DNA from: Nitrospirota bacterium
Lineage (GTDB): Bacteria > Nitrospirota > Nitrospiria > Nitrospirales > Nitrospiraceae
Direction: 5' to 3'
Length of the DNA stretch: 14,480 bases
NCBI GenBank assembly: GCA_016201805.1
Contig: JACQCB010000105.1
Coordinates: 1 to 14,480, forward strand
In this document: piece by piece, positions 7,759 to 14,269 of the stretch
Numbering within the stretch: position 1 is the first letter of the stretch
How the letters are laid out: each line of letters opens with the position of its first letter
Notes under the pieces: model-generated
What the model was told of the DNA's origin: nothing
Seen by the model: the letters and a program-made list of their open reading frames with translations, nothing else
The model's database searches: none
Made by a program: the position numbers and the translations under genes

Positions 7759-8262
7759 CTAGAGCCGAAGCGTGAATTTCAACTCCATCCCAGGGATCAC
7801 TCCCTCCTGCTTCACAAATCCGGCCGCGGTTTGAATGACGTAGCGGACATCCTCCGGCGGCGGACCGAAGACAGGACAGGGATCTTGCGGACAGGGGGCC
7901 GCCCCTTCCACCACATACACCACGTGCCGACTCTCGTCCGCCCAGACCATGTCGACCGGGAAGGTAAACCCCTTGGTTCTGAGACGATGCCGGCCGGAAC
8001 TCTCGAAGATATACAGCATCCCCCAGTCCGGCGGCAATGCTTCCCTAAAGGCCAGCCCGAACAGAAGCTTCTCCGGCGTATCCGCCACTTCGGTTTCGAT
8101 CTGCTTGCCGCCGGGAAAGGTCACGATGATGGTCGCACCCTCTTTTTGCTGAGTCATCAGCCAACTGCCGACGATCAGCAGAAGGGCCAGAGCCATCAGT
8201 ACATATATACGGCTTCGCTTCGGTGTTGATGTGGATTGGGACGGGACCGACGATTCCACCAT
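7759..8262 (-). CDS. DUF192 family protein with N-terminal membrane anchor
   Basis: The product is a 167-residue DUF192 (COG1430) protein of unknown function. One hydrophobic segment (about residues 19-37) after a basic start looks like an uncleaved anchor, leaving the domain on the outer face of the inner membrane. Family phrases are VADTPEKLLFGLAFREALPP, GMLYIFE, FPVDMVWAD, VVYVVEGAAPCPQDPCPVFG and YVIQTAAGFVKQEGVIPGM. The paired cysteines of PCPQDPCP are typical of the family. The start ATG has a strong GAGGAGGA site upstream. It is the first gene of the run that continues through the Rieske, I42-like and aminotransferase genes. Similar proteins are common in archaea and bacteria, with no agreed role. 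Confidence 0.88.
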   Translation of the reverse strand: MVESSVPSQSTSTPKRSRIYVLMALALLLIVGSWLMTQQKEGATIIVTFPGGKQIETEVADTPEKLLFGLAFREALPPDWGMLYIFESSGRHRLRTKGFTFPVDMVWADESRHVVYVVEGAAPCPQDPCPVFGPPPEDVRYVIQTAAGFVKQEGVIPGMELKFTLRL

Positions 8263-8343
8263 GATTCCTCCTCAGACCGGCCCCACCGCCGGCTGCCTGC
8301 CGACACAAAACAGACTCCTAGGCCCAATGGCCCATACAGATCA

Positions 8344-8362
8344 ATCAGATAGGCCTTCTGAT
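8344..8362. promoter_or_regulatory. Operator-like dyad upstream of the ferredoxin promoter
   Basis: ATCAGA and TCTGAT form a perfect inverted repeat with a 7-base spacer. Its centre lies about 60 bases before the predicted ferredoxin transcription start, which is the usual place for an activator site. No regulator can be named from the sequence. Confidence 0.4.
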
Positions 8363-8376
8363 CGCGGCTTTCTCTA

Positions 8377-8406
8377 TTGACTTGGAAAAGAGGCTCGGCC
8401 TAGAAT
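8377..8406 (+). promoter_or_regulatory. Predicted sigma70 promoter of the ferredoxin gene
   Basis: TTGACT (8377-8382) and TAGAAT (8401-8406) are separated by 18 bases, giving nine of twelve consensus positions or better. Transcription would start near 8413 and leave a leader of about 68 bases before the ferredoxin ATG. Confidence 0.6.
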
Positions 8407-8425
8407 AACTTCATCTTGCGGCATG

Positions 8426-8455
8426 ACTATGGTCAGTGTCGCGGGACATTGTCAA
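8426..8455 (-). promoter_or_regulatory. Possible promoter for the DUF192-Rieske-I42-aminotransferase unit
   Basis: On the minus strand TTGACA (8455-8450) and CATAGT (8431-8426) are 18 bases apart. The -35 is perfect and the -10 matches four of six. It faces the ferredoxin promoter rather than standing back to back with it, and would give a leader of about 155 bases. Confidence 0.35.
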
Positions 8456-8480
8456 TACCGTCTGTAAGGAGGCATCTGTC

Positions 8481-8828
8481 ATGGCTCTTTTAATCACCGA
8501 TGAATGCATCTCCTGCGGGGCCTGCCTGCCGGAATGCCCGAATGAGGCCATTTTTGAAACGCGGAGCGACGCCGAGAGCAAGGGAAATCACGTGGGTGAT
8601 GGGCAGGGCGTCGGAGACAGCATTTACGTGATCACCCATGATCGCTGCACCGAATGCGTCGGCCATTTCGATGAACCGCAATGCGCTGCCGTGTGCCCCG
8701 TCGACAATTGCTGCATCGCAGATCCCGCCTACCCCGAGACGACCGACGTACTCCTGGCAAGAGCCAAGACGCTCAATCCCGATAAGGAGATCGACCCAGG
8801 CAAGGTTTGGAGCGGCGTGAGGAATTAG
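8481..8828 (+). CDS. 2[4Fe-4S] ferredoxin (YfhL-like)
   Basis: The 115-residue soluble protein is a bacterial ferredoxin with two [4Fe-4S] clusters. Cluster I ligands are C9, C12, C15 and C19 (ECISCGACLPECP). Cluster II ligands are C56, C59, C68 and C72 (RCTECVGHFDEPQCAAVCP), with the longer eight-residue gap typical of the YfhL/Chromatium-type ferredoxins. An adjacent CC pair (C77, C78) follows. A Gly-rich insert (about 36-46) separates the halves. The ATG at 8481 has a strong TAAGGAGG site 8 bases upstream; an in-frame ATG at 8436 is less likely. It is transcribed alone, ending at the hairpin at 8872-8907. It could serve a low-potential 2-oxoacid:ferredoxin oxidoreductase, but no partner gene is present. 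Confidence 0.93.
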   Translation: MALLITDECISCGACLPECPNEAIFETRSDAESKGNHVGDGQGVGDSIYVITHDRCTECVGHFDEPQCAAVCPVDNCCIADPAYPETTDVLLARAKTLNPDKEIDPGKVWSGVRN

Positions 8829-8871
8829 CGTTCCGTAACGTTCCAACGTCCCACCCCTCGTCTTTATTCAG

Positions 8872-8907
8872 AACGCCTCACCCCGGCCGGGGTGAGGCGT
8901 TTCTTTT
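8872..8907 (+). terminator. Intrinsic terminator of the ferredoxin gene
   Basis: AACGCCTCACCCC and GGGGTGAGGCGTT form a perfect 13 bp stem around GGCC, followed by TCTTTTA. It lies 43 bases after the ferredoxin stop. Confidence 0.88.
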
Positions 8908-9043
8908 ACCAAAAATCTGGTTTTGTTGATCATCGGCGAAAAATTGGCCACGGCGCAAAATACTCCCTTGGACTCTGCTACCGACTGCCAATCTGAGCAA
9001 CCATGACTGCAGGCATCTGCGCGCCGCGCGCTTGCCCCAAACG

Positions 9044-9079
9044 AAATGCCCCGCTCGTCATGTGACGAGCGGGGCATTT
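9044..9079 (-). terminator. Intrinsic terminator of the cupredoxin gene
   Basis: A 17-base inverted repeat (AAATGCCCCGCTCGTCA and its complement) around TG forms a very stable hairpin 31 bases after the cupredoxin stop. On the minus strand the stem ends in ATTT followed by CGTTT. The roughly 135 bases between this and the ferredoxin terminator hold no gene that I can support. Confidence 0.8.
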
Positions 9080-9109
9080 GATATTCCGATCCCGAGAATC
9101 TGAAAACGG

Positions 9110-9592
9110 CTACTTGATTATCAAAAACTTTCCACCCACGTGGGCCGGGTGGAGATGGCACTTATAGACCAAGGTGGCTCCCTGACTGGAGTAGAAGAGG
9201 TCGCTGGTGGGGATACCGATATACTTCGTCTCGCCCGGCTTCAGCACCACTTGCGCCTTCAACGCGGTCGGGGCACCGAAGGATTCTTCCGACGTCAACA
9301 GAAACCCATGCTCGGTGGTGGTGGACTTGTTCGTGACCTTGAAGACAACGGGACGGCCTGGCCGTACCTTGAAGTCAATGATCGTCGCGGGTGGATACCA
9401 GACGTTGAGGCCTCCCAACTCCATCGCGTAGAGTTCCTGATCGACGGCCAGTTCCTTGAACGGCTGGCCGACGACCGACCCAGTGTCCAAATCGCCAATC
9501 TCGACGCCACCCGCATGGTGAGCGAACGACGTTGACACCCCGGCCATCACGACAACAAGGCCGAAGAATACCGACAAGAGCATCTTACCCAT
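9110..9592 (-). CDS. Secreted cupredoxin-fold copper protein, nitrosocyanin-like
   Basis: The 160-residue product has a signal peptide (about 1-24, hydrophobic core LLSVFFGLVVVMAG, likely cleavage after AFA) and so is periplasmic. The mature part is a cupredoxin-like beta domain. VRPGRPVVFKVTNKSTTTEHGF provides the first ligand region (Glu94 or His95), and YKCHLHPAHVGGKFLIIK provides Cys145, His148 and probably His151. No methionine follows, unlike plastocyanin or azurin. The C-x-L-H-P phrase and the TEHGF region resemble nitrosocyanin of ammonia oxidisers (C-x2-H-x4-H with Glu), although the second His spacing here is x2. A type 1, red-copper or other copper site cannot be decided from sequence. 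The start has a strong GGGAGGT site. It is a single-gene unit with its own promoter and terminator. Confidence 0.85.
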   Translation of the reverse strand: MGKMLLSVFFGLVVVMAGVSTSFAHHAGGVEIGDLDTGSVVGQPFKELAVDQELYAMELGGLNVWYPPATIIDFKVRPGRPVVFKVTNKSTTTEHGFLLTSEESFGAPTALKAQVVLKPGETKYIGIPTSDLFYSSQGATLVYKCHLHPAHVGGKFLIIK

Positions 9593-9714
9593 GGCCTACC
9601 TCCCTTTGGAAGAAAAGAGCTGTGATTAGGTTAGTGAATGAGGAATCCCTCAGTCAGCGCGGCAACGACCTCTGCTGAGATGCAAGCCCAAAATAGCCCC
9701 CTTGACCGCCGCCT

Positions 9715-9743
9715 CTTATAGCATAGGGCTCAGGCGGAAGCAA
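9715..9743 (-). promoter_or_regulatory. Predicted sigma70 promoter of the cupredoxin gene
   Basis: On the minus strand TTGCTT (9743-9738) and TATAAG (9720-9715) are exactly 17 bases apart. Transcription would begin near 9708 and leave a leader of about 115 bases, which can fold a small hairpin at 9649-9679 (CTCAG with CTGAG, one bulge). Confidence 0.55.
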
Positions 9744-9782
9744 GAATGTTCTTTGGCCTCTGTCAACCTACACATGCCATCA

Positions 9783-9801
9783 AATTATTGCTGAATTATT
9801 G
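9783..9801. repeat. 11-base direct repeat upstream of the cupredoxin promoter
   Basis: AATTATTG occurs at 9783-9790 and again at 9794-9801, one helical turn apart, in an AT-rich patch within otherwise GC-rich DNA. It lies 40 to 58 bases upstream of the cupredoxin -35 and just after the end of the neighbouring gene, so it could be a regulator or UP-like site. Confidence 0.35.
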
Positions 9802-9837
9802 GCAATCTCGCCGGCAAAAGCGGCCTCCCGCAGCCTC

Positions 9838-11433
9838 TCACCGACTTGGCAACGAACCTGGAAGGGACGATCCGCCATCGACGTCGCTCCGCCCCATCAA
9901 GAGATCAAACGGCGCATAGTCATCGGTCAGAACCACGCCTTGCGGCCATTCGGTCTCTCGCCTGGTCGCCAGCAACGCCGGCAGTTCAAACGGCAGCCGC
10001 CGTTGCGCAATCAACCCCTCTACTCGCGCCGCAAATTCCGGCTGCCGCATCAGCGTCATGGGAGCGCCGGCAAAAAAAATGAGGTTTTCGGCCCCAGGCA
10101 GTTTGGTTTTCAGAGGGCCCTTCGCACTATAGGACTCGAAGACGGGAAAGACGGTTCGGAACGTGGACACCACGGCTTCCGCTCTCTGGCGGTCTGGCCC
10201 GTCGCCGGTTGAAGCCAGATTCACTGCCAGAATTCCGTCAGGGCTCAGATGCATGCGCACCTCTTCGAAAAACTCCCTGGTCGTGAGGTGAAAGGGGATC
10301 AAGTGCCTGGCAAACACATCCACCCAAATGACGTCGTACTTGGCATCGGTCGTCCGCAGGAACACCCTGGCGTCTTTCACGTACACATGATGCGTGGCGG
10401 GCGGAACGTACCCGAAATGTTGCTCGGCCGCCCGAACCACCGAGGGGTCCACTTCGACGATATCGAGGTCGAGATCCGGCCAGTACCGGGACAGCCACTT
10501 GGCGATGGAGCCGCCCCCTTGGCCCAGGATGAGGGCTCGTTGGGGATGGGGAGCCAAGGCCAGCGCCCCGACCATCAACTGGCTGTAGGGAAGGAACATC
10601 TCCACCGGGTCCGCGCGCCACATGACCGCGTGAAACGTCCGGTCGAGAATCAGATAGCGCAACAGGTCCGTATCCCGGACGCGGATCTGTTGATAGGGAC
10701 TATCCTCCTGATACACCGGCGCCGGCAGAACGAGGTCCGGATGCAGCGCCAACCACCCCAAGCCGAGGCTGCCGCTCACCAGCGCGAGGCTCCCGATCGC
10801 TCGGACCGCCGCACGTGCGCGGACGGCCACGGCGCGCCACCACCAGAGACACCCGAGCGCAATTTGCACCACGCCTAGGACCGCCACCATTGTCATACTG
10901 CCCAGCCAGCTCAACAGAAAAAACGCCGTCCCCCACGTTCCGACAAGGCTCCCCATCGTGGAGACCGCGATCATCACCCCCGTGTGCCGGCCCAAATGCC
11001 CCATGTCCGCAATCGAGAGACGCAGCAGCGCCGGAAGAGCCCCGCTGAGTCCAAAGGCCGGAGGAGCCAGAAGAAAACTGGCCGCAAGGCAAGGGCCCCC
11101 TCGCGGGTCCTGAATCCACTCTGCCACGGCGAACATAACCGGATGTCCCTTCCACGCCAACAGGAAAGTCCAGGCCCCGGAAGCCAACAGGAGGCCGGCC
11201 AATACCGCGCCGCCGGGGTAGCGGTCCGCCAGCCAGCCGCCCATCGCGTACCCGCTGCTCATCGCCGCCAGGATCACCCCGATCAGCGCGCCCCAGACAA
11301 AGAGCGAGTTGCCGAACACCGGGGCCAGCAGCCGGCTCCCCAAAATCTCCAAGGCCATCACAACGGCCCCGGTGATGAACGCGGTCGCAAAGAGCCACAG
11401 GCGGGACCAGGCCTTGCCGGATGGAAGTGTCAT
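9838..11433 (-). CDS. Membrane-fused spermidine synthase-like protein
   Basis: The 531-residue product joins a membrane half to a soluble spermidine-synthase-like half. Residues about 12-230 hold some seven hydrophobic segments in a half-MFS style (e.g. FATAFITGAVVMALEILGSR, GALIGVILAAMSSGYAMGGW). Residues about 240-520 form a Rossmann methyltransferase-type fold with LILGQGGGSIAKWL (301-314) and an acidic residue at DIVEVDP (Asp329). The catalytic D-x-x-D of aminopropyltransferases is replaced by WVDVFARHLIP (Asp372 only), so polyamine synthesis is doubtful. Fused proteins of this kind are widespread and uncharacterised. The ATG at 11433 is chosen because upstream frame (to 11631) overlaps the CBS gene antiparallel to no homology. 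It follows the CBS gene by 70 bases. Confidence 0.82.
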   Translation of the reverse strand: MTLPSGKAWSRLWLFATAFITGAVVMALEILGSRLLAPVFGNSLFVWGALIGVILAAMSSGYAMGGWLADRYPGGAVLAGLLLASGAWTFLLAWKGHPVMFAVAEWIQDPRGGPCLAASFLLAPPAFGLSGALPALLRLSIADMGHLGRHTGVMIAVSTMGSLVGTWGTAFFLLSWLGSMTMVAVLGVVQIALGCLWWWRAVAVRARAAVRAIGSLALVSGSLGLGWLALHPDLVLPAPVYQEDSPYQQIRVRDTDLLRYLILDRTFHAVMWRADPVEMFLPYSQLMVGALALAPHPQRALILGQGGGSIAKWLSRYWPDLDLDIVEVDPSVVRAAEQHFGYVPPATHHVYVKDARVFLRTTDAKYDVIWVDVFARHLIPFHLTTREFFEEVRMHLSPDGILAVNLASTGDGPDRQRAEAVVSTFRTVFPVFESYSAKGPLKTKLPGAENLIFFAGAPMTLMRQPEFAARVEGLIAQRRLPFELPALLATRRETEWPQGVVLTDDYAPFDLLMGRSDVDGGSSLPGSLPSR

Positions 11434-11503
11434 GGGCGAGACAACCAGGAGATTCTCTGGAAGGGGAAGGGATAGAAAGGCAGCATGAACATGTCGATCG
11501 GAA

Positions 11504-11893
11504 TCAGAGCGTTCCCCAATTCTTGAAATAGCGCAGGAGGTCTCGAACGGAAACCATCCCGACGATGGCGCCATCTTGGGTGACCGCCAAGTGCCGGATG
11601 CCCTTTTCCGCCATGAGGTCGCTGGCTTCATGGGCGGAGCGATCGATCTCGATGGTAATCACGGGGCTGCTCATGACCGCGCGCACCTCCGTTCGAGCCG
11701 GATCAAGCCCCAAAGCCATGGCCTTTCGCACCAGATCGGCTTCGCTCACGACCCCCAGGTAGGAGCCGCCGGCATGCACGAGCACGGCGCCGACCTTCGC
11801 CTCGCGCATCAGACCCGCGGCCTCCGCCAACGTCGCATCCGGACTGATCGTCCGAATCTGGCGTCGCATCATGACGGCCAGAGGCCGTAACAT
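11504..11893 (-). CDS. CBS domain-pair protein
   Basis: The product is a stand-alone tandem CBS (Bateman) module of about 129 residues with no catalytic domain. CBS1 shows RTISPDATLAEAAGLMREAK, VGAVLVHAGGSYLGVVSEADL; CBS2 shows SPVITIEIDRSAHEASDLM, GIRHLAVTQDGAIVGMVSVRDL. Such pairs usually bind adenine nucleotides and regulate a partner protein. The start is either ATG 11893, with AAGG 7 bases upstream, or GTG 11923, whose GGAG lies directly next to the codon; the ATG is preferred. The fused spermidine-synthase-like gene follows in the same direction and may be co-transcribed, which makes it a candidate partner, though this is inference only. Confidence 0.9.
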   Translation of the reverse strand: MLRPLAVMMRRQIRTISPDATLAEAAGLMREAKVGAVLVHAGGSYLGVVSEADLVRKAMALGLDPARTEVRAVMSSPVITIEIDRSAHEASDLMAEKGIRHLAVTQDGAIVGMVSVRDLLRYFKNWGTL

Positions 11894-11964
11894 CGCCCCG
11901 CCTTGTATCGCCACGGACCACACCTCCCCGGCCTTGCGCCCAGCCTTACAAACTAGGGTGCGAA

Positions 11965-11993
11965 ATTGTACTGGACCGGCCAGAGGGTGTCAA
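11965..11993 (-). promoter_or_regulatory. Near-consensus sigma70 promoter of the CBS gene
   Basis: On the minus strand TTGACA (11993-11988) and TACAAT (11970-11965) are exactly 17 bases apart: the -35 is perfect and the -10 has one mismatch. The start would be near 11958, about 65 bases before the CBS ATG. This is the strongest promoter match in the window. Confidence 0.72.
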
Positions 11994-12004
11994 TTACATG
12001 GATG

Positions 12005-12044
12005 CGACGACGAGGCGCGCGGCCTTGCCGCGACCTCGTCGTCG
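12005..12044. repeat. Long inverted repeat between divergent promoters
   Basis: CGACGACGAGG (12005-12015) pairs with CCTCGTCGTCG (12034-12044), and inside it CGCGGC pairs with GCCGCG around CTT. Together they give about 17 bp of stem with a small internal loop. No T-run follows on either strand, and no gene ends here. It sits between the CBS promoter and the ugd promoter. Confidence 0.6.
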
Positions 12045-12082
12045 TGAAGAAATCAGAACAGGACGACGATCACCCTGCATGC

Positions 12083-12111
12083 TTGCGACCTAGAGGGCTC
12101 CTTGCTATACT
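12083..12111 (+). promoter_or_regulatory. Predicted sigma70 promoter of ugd
   Basis: TTGCGA (12083-12088) and TATACT (12106-12111) are separated by exactly 17 bases. Transcription would start near 12118, about 60 bases before the ugd ATG. Confidence 0.62.
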
Positions 12112-12178
12112 TCGCCTCTGATTACACGCCCCTTTCCGGCGAGGAACATCGGGGCACATCCTGAGGTAAGGGTCCCAT

Positions 12179-13519
12179 ATGCAAATCAGCATCATCGGCA
12201 CAGGGTACGTCGGTCTGGTCACGGGAGCGTGCTTTGCCGAGTTTGGCCTCAACGTCACTTGCATGGATACGGATTCCAGGCGGATCGGGAGACTGGAAAA
12301 AGGCGACGTCCCGTTTTACGAGCCGGGGCTGACCGCACTGGTCAATAAGGGGCTTCGAGAAAACCGCCTGACCTTCACGACCGATATCGCCAAGGCGGTC
12401 GGCCAGGCCCAGGCCATCTTCATCGCGGTCGGGACTCCCTCACGGACAGACGGATCGGCCGACCTGTCCTATGTCGAGGAGGTGGGGCGAGGGATCGCGA
12501 AACATATGACCGACTACAAGGTCATCGCCACAAAATCGACCGTTCCGGTCGGCACCGGTGAGAAAATCCGCGACGTCATTCGCGCCCATCAGTCCACCCG
12601 CTGCCGATTCGACATTGTCTCCAACCCGGAATTCCTCCGCGAAGGCTCGGCCATCGAAGACTTTCTGAGGCCCAATCGGGTCGTCATCGGCGCCGACAGC
12701 GACGAGGCGGTCGCGATCATGAAGGACTTGTACCGCCCCCTCTACCTGATCGAGACCCCCTTCGTGATCACCGACATCGCCTCGGCGGAAATGATCAAGT
12801 ATGCCTCCAACGCCTTCTTGGCCACCAAAATTTCCTTCATCAACGAGATCGCCAACCTCTGCGAGAAAGTCGGCGCCGACGTGCAGGTGGTGGCCAAGGC
12901 GATGGGGCTGGACCACCGGATCGGGTCCAAGTTCCTCCACGCCGGACCGGGATTCGGAGGGTCCTGCTTTCCCAAGGATCTGGCGGCCCTGATTCAAATC
13001 GGCGAGGCGGCCGGACTGGAGATGCAGATCGCCGAGGCGGCCGCCAAGATCAACGAACGCCAGCGGCTGCAGATGGTGGACAAGATTCGCGACGCGATGG
13101 GCGGACTCAAGGGAAAAACAGTCGGCTTGCTGGGACTCTCCTTCAAACCGAACACCAATGACTTGCGGGAATCCCCCGCGCTGGCGATCGCGGAGCAGTT
13201 GCTGGCTGCAGGATGCTCCGTCCGCGCCCACGATCCCGAAGCCATGGAAGAAGGGATCAAAATCTTGCCCGCGATGATTCCCTGTGCAGATGCCTACGAT
13301 GCCGTGCAGGGCGCCGACGGGCTGGTCTTGCTCACGGAGTGGAACCAGTTCCGCAACTTGGATTTTGAACGGATCAAAAAGGCGTTGCACCGCCCCCTGT
13401 TCATTGATCTACGCAACGTCTACGAACCGGACCGCATGGCCGCGCTGGGCTTTCACTACGTCTCGGTCGGCCGACCTTCAAAAATCCCCCAGGCCAAAAG
13501 CCCGAAGGCCGGCGCGTGA
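12179..13519 (+). CDS. ugd: UDP-glucose 6-dehydrogenase
   Basis: The enzyme oxidises UDP-glucose to UDP-glucuronate with two NAD+, feeding capsule, exopolysaccharide or lipopolysaccharide synthesis in the cytoplasm. The 446-residue product has full family length. The N-terminal NAD-binding fold starts with IGTGYVGLVTGACFAE, followed by AVGTPSRTDGSADLSYVE, STVPVGTG and SNPEFLREGSAIEDF. The central helix has EMIKYASNAFLATKISFINE (Lys207), and the catalytic cysteine is Cys263 in GFGGSCFPKDL. The C-terminal domain has LGLSFKPNTNDLRESPA. The ATG at 12179 follows AAGG with a 7- to 8-base spacer. It stands alone; no glycosyltransferase genes are in view. It converges on the HEAT-repeat gene, whose stop is 10 bases away. 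Confidence 0.97.
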   Translation: MQISIIGTGYVGLVTGACFAEFGLNVTCMDTDSRRIGRLEKGDVPFYEPGLTALVNKGLRENRLTFTTDIAKAVGQAQAIFIAVGTPSRTDGSADLSYVEEVGRGIAKHMTDYKVIATKSTVPVGTGEKIRDVIRAHQSTRCRFDIVSNPEFLREGSAIEDFLRPNRVVIGADSDEAVAIMKDLYRPLYLIETPFVITDIASAEMIKYASNAFLATKISFINEIANLCEKVGADVQVVAKAMGLDHRIGSKFLHAGPGFGGSCFPKDLAALIQIGEAAGLEMQIAEAAAKINERQRLQMVDKIRDAMGGLKGKTVGLLGLSFKPNTNDLRESPALAIAEQLLAAGCSVRAHDPEAMEEGIKILPAMIPCADAYDAVQGADGLVLLTEWNQFRNLDFERIKKALHRPLFIDLRNVYEPDRMAALGFHYVSVGRPSKIPQAKSPKAGA

Positions 13520-13543
13520 GCCCAGCGTCTCAGGCCTGGGCTC
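13518..13543. terminator. Hairpin between convergent ugd and HEAT-repeat genes
   Basis: GAGCCCAG and CTGGGCTC form an 8 bp stem with a 10-base loop. The hairpin overlaps the ugd stop codon and holds the HEAT gene stop in its loop. No T-run follows on either strand, so its role as a shared terminator is only possible. Confidence 0.35.
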
Positions 13544-14246
13544 CCAGTTGCTTCACCCCATCGTCTTTCGGTTTGGGTTTGTAGCCCATCCGGTCCAGCA
13601 CCTTCATGATCCGGCCCTTGAGCCGCTCATCCGCCTCCCCCAGCGCCACGGCCAGGGGCTCCACGGCCGGCTTGCCGACCTTGCGGATGATCTCGGTTGC
13701 GGACTGACGCAATTCATCTTCCTCCGACACCAGCAACGGAATCAGCGGGGAGACCGAAGCGGCTCCCAACTTGATGAGTGAATCATAGGCCCGTTGCCGG
13801 ACGTCTCCCACTTCATCGGACAAGGCCTCGACCAACGGCTTCACCGCCCGATCGTCCTTCAGATCCCCTAATGCTTCCGCCGCGTACTTACGGTTGAGCC
13901 AATGAGTGTCTTTCAGGTCCAGCAACATCGCATCCGCCTTCGCCGTGTTCGGATCCTTCGAACGGATCCGGAAGCTCTTTGCAACGCGCTTGCCGCCTTC
14001 TTCCACGACCCGGATGGTCGCCCCATCGCCTAGCTTGATTTTCTGGAGGTCCGCCAGCGCCTCTTCCGCAACGTCCAGAATCACCGTCTTGCCGTCGTAC
14101 GCCAGCAACTCCACTTCGAGTTGCTGGGCTGCCAGGTTCACCGCCACCACCTTCTCGGTGACCAGATTAAACCCGTCTTGCTTGGCCCCCCCCTTGGGGC
14201 CGATCTGGATCAACTTTGTCGGTTGCTCGGGAGCTTGATCTGCCAT
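13530..14246 (-). CDS. HEAT-repeat protein with N-terminal beta-rich domain
   Basis: The 238-residue soluble protein has no signal peptide. Residues about 25-95 form a beta-rich segment (VVAVNLAAQQLEVELLAYDG, then ATIRVVEEGGKRVAKSFRI) that I do not recognise. Residues about 103-220 are three to four HEAT/PBS-lyase-like repeats, e.g. NRKYAAEALGDLKDDRAVKP, VRQRAYDSLIKLGAASVSP and LRQSATEIIRKVGKPAVEP. HEAT repeats make curved helical scaffolds for protein binding; nothing here shows a catalytic site. The ATG at 14246 has GGAG 7 bases upstream. It follows another HEAT-repeat gene by 23 bases, so the two are likely co-transcribed and may act together. Confidence 0.85.
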   Translation of the reverse strand: MADQAPEQPTKLIQIGPKGGAKQDGFNLVTEKVVAVNLAAQQLEVELLAYDGKTVILDVAEEALADLQKIKLGDGATIRVVEEGGKRVAKSFRIRSKDPNTAKADAMLLDLKDTHWLNRKYAAEALGDLKDDRAVKPLVEALSDEVGDVRQRAYDSLIKLGAASVSPLIPLLVSEEDELRQSATEIIRKVGKPAVEPLAVALGEADERLKGRIMKVLDRMGYKPKPKDDGVKQLGAQA

Positions 14247-14269
14247 GGTTGCTCTCCAGCCTTTCCTCG

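Noticed and set aside
8902..9043. Possible small RNA between the converging terminators
   Set aside because: No promoter or stable conserved fold is evident, and the stretch is explained as spacer between two converging genes.
8868..9161. A 97-codon minus-strand open frame across the two terminators
   Set aside because: It overlaps both terminator hairpins and the end of the cupredoxin gene, and has no family resemblance.
9766..9837. Possible terminator after the fused spermidine-synthase-like gene
   Set aside because: The only stem (GCGG with CCGC followed by TTTT) is 4 bp and overlaps the end of the gene, too weak to call.
11434..11631. N-terminal extension of the fused spermidine-synthase-like gene to 11631
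   Set aside because: It would overlap the CBS gene in another frame, and the added residues have no membrane or family character.
12440..13390. A 316-codon minus-strand open frame inside ugd
   Set aside because: It is fully antisense to a conserved dehydrogenase with all its motifs.
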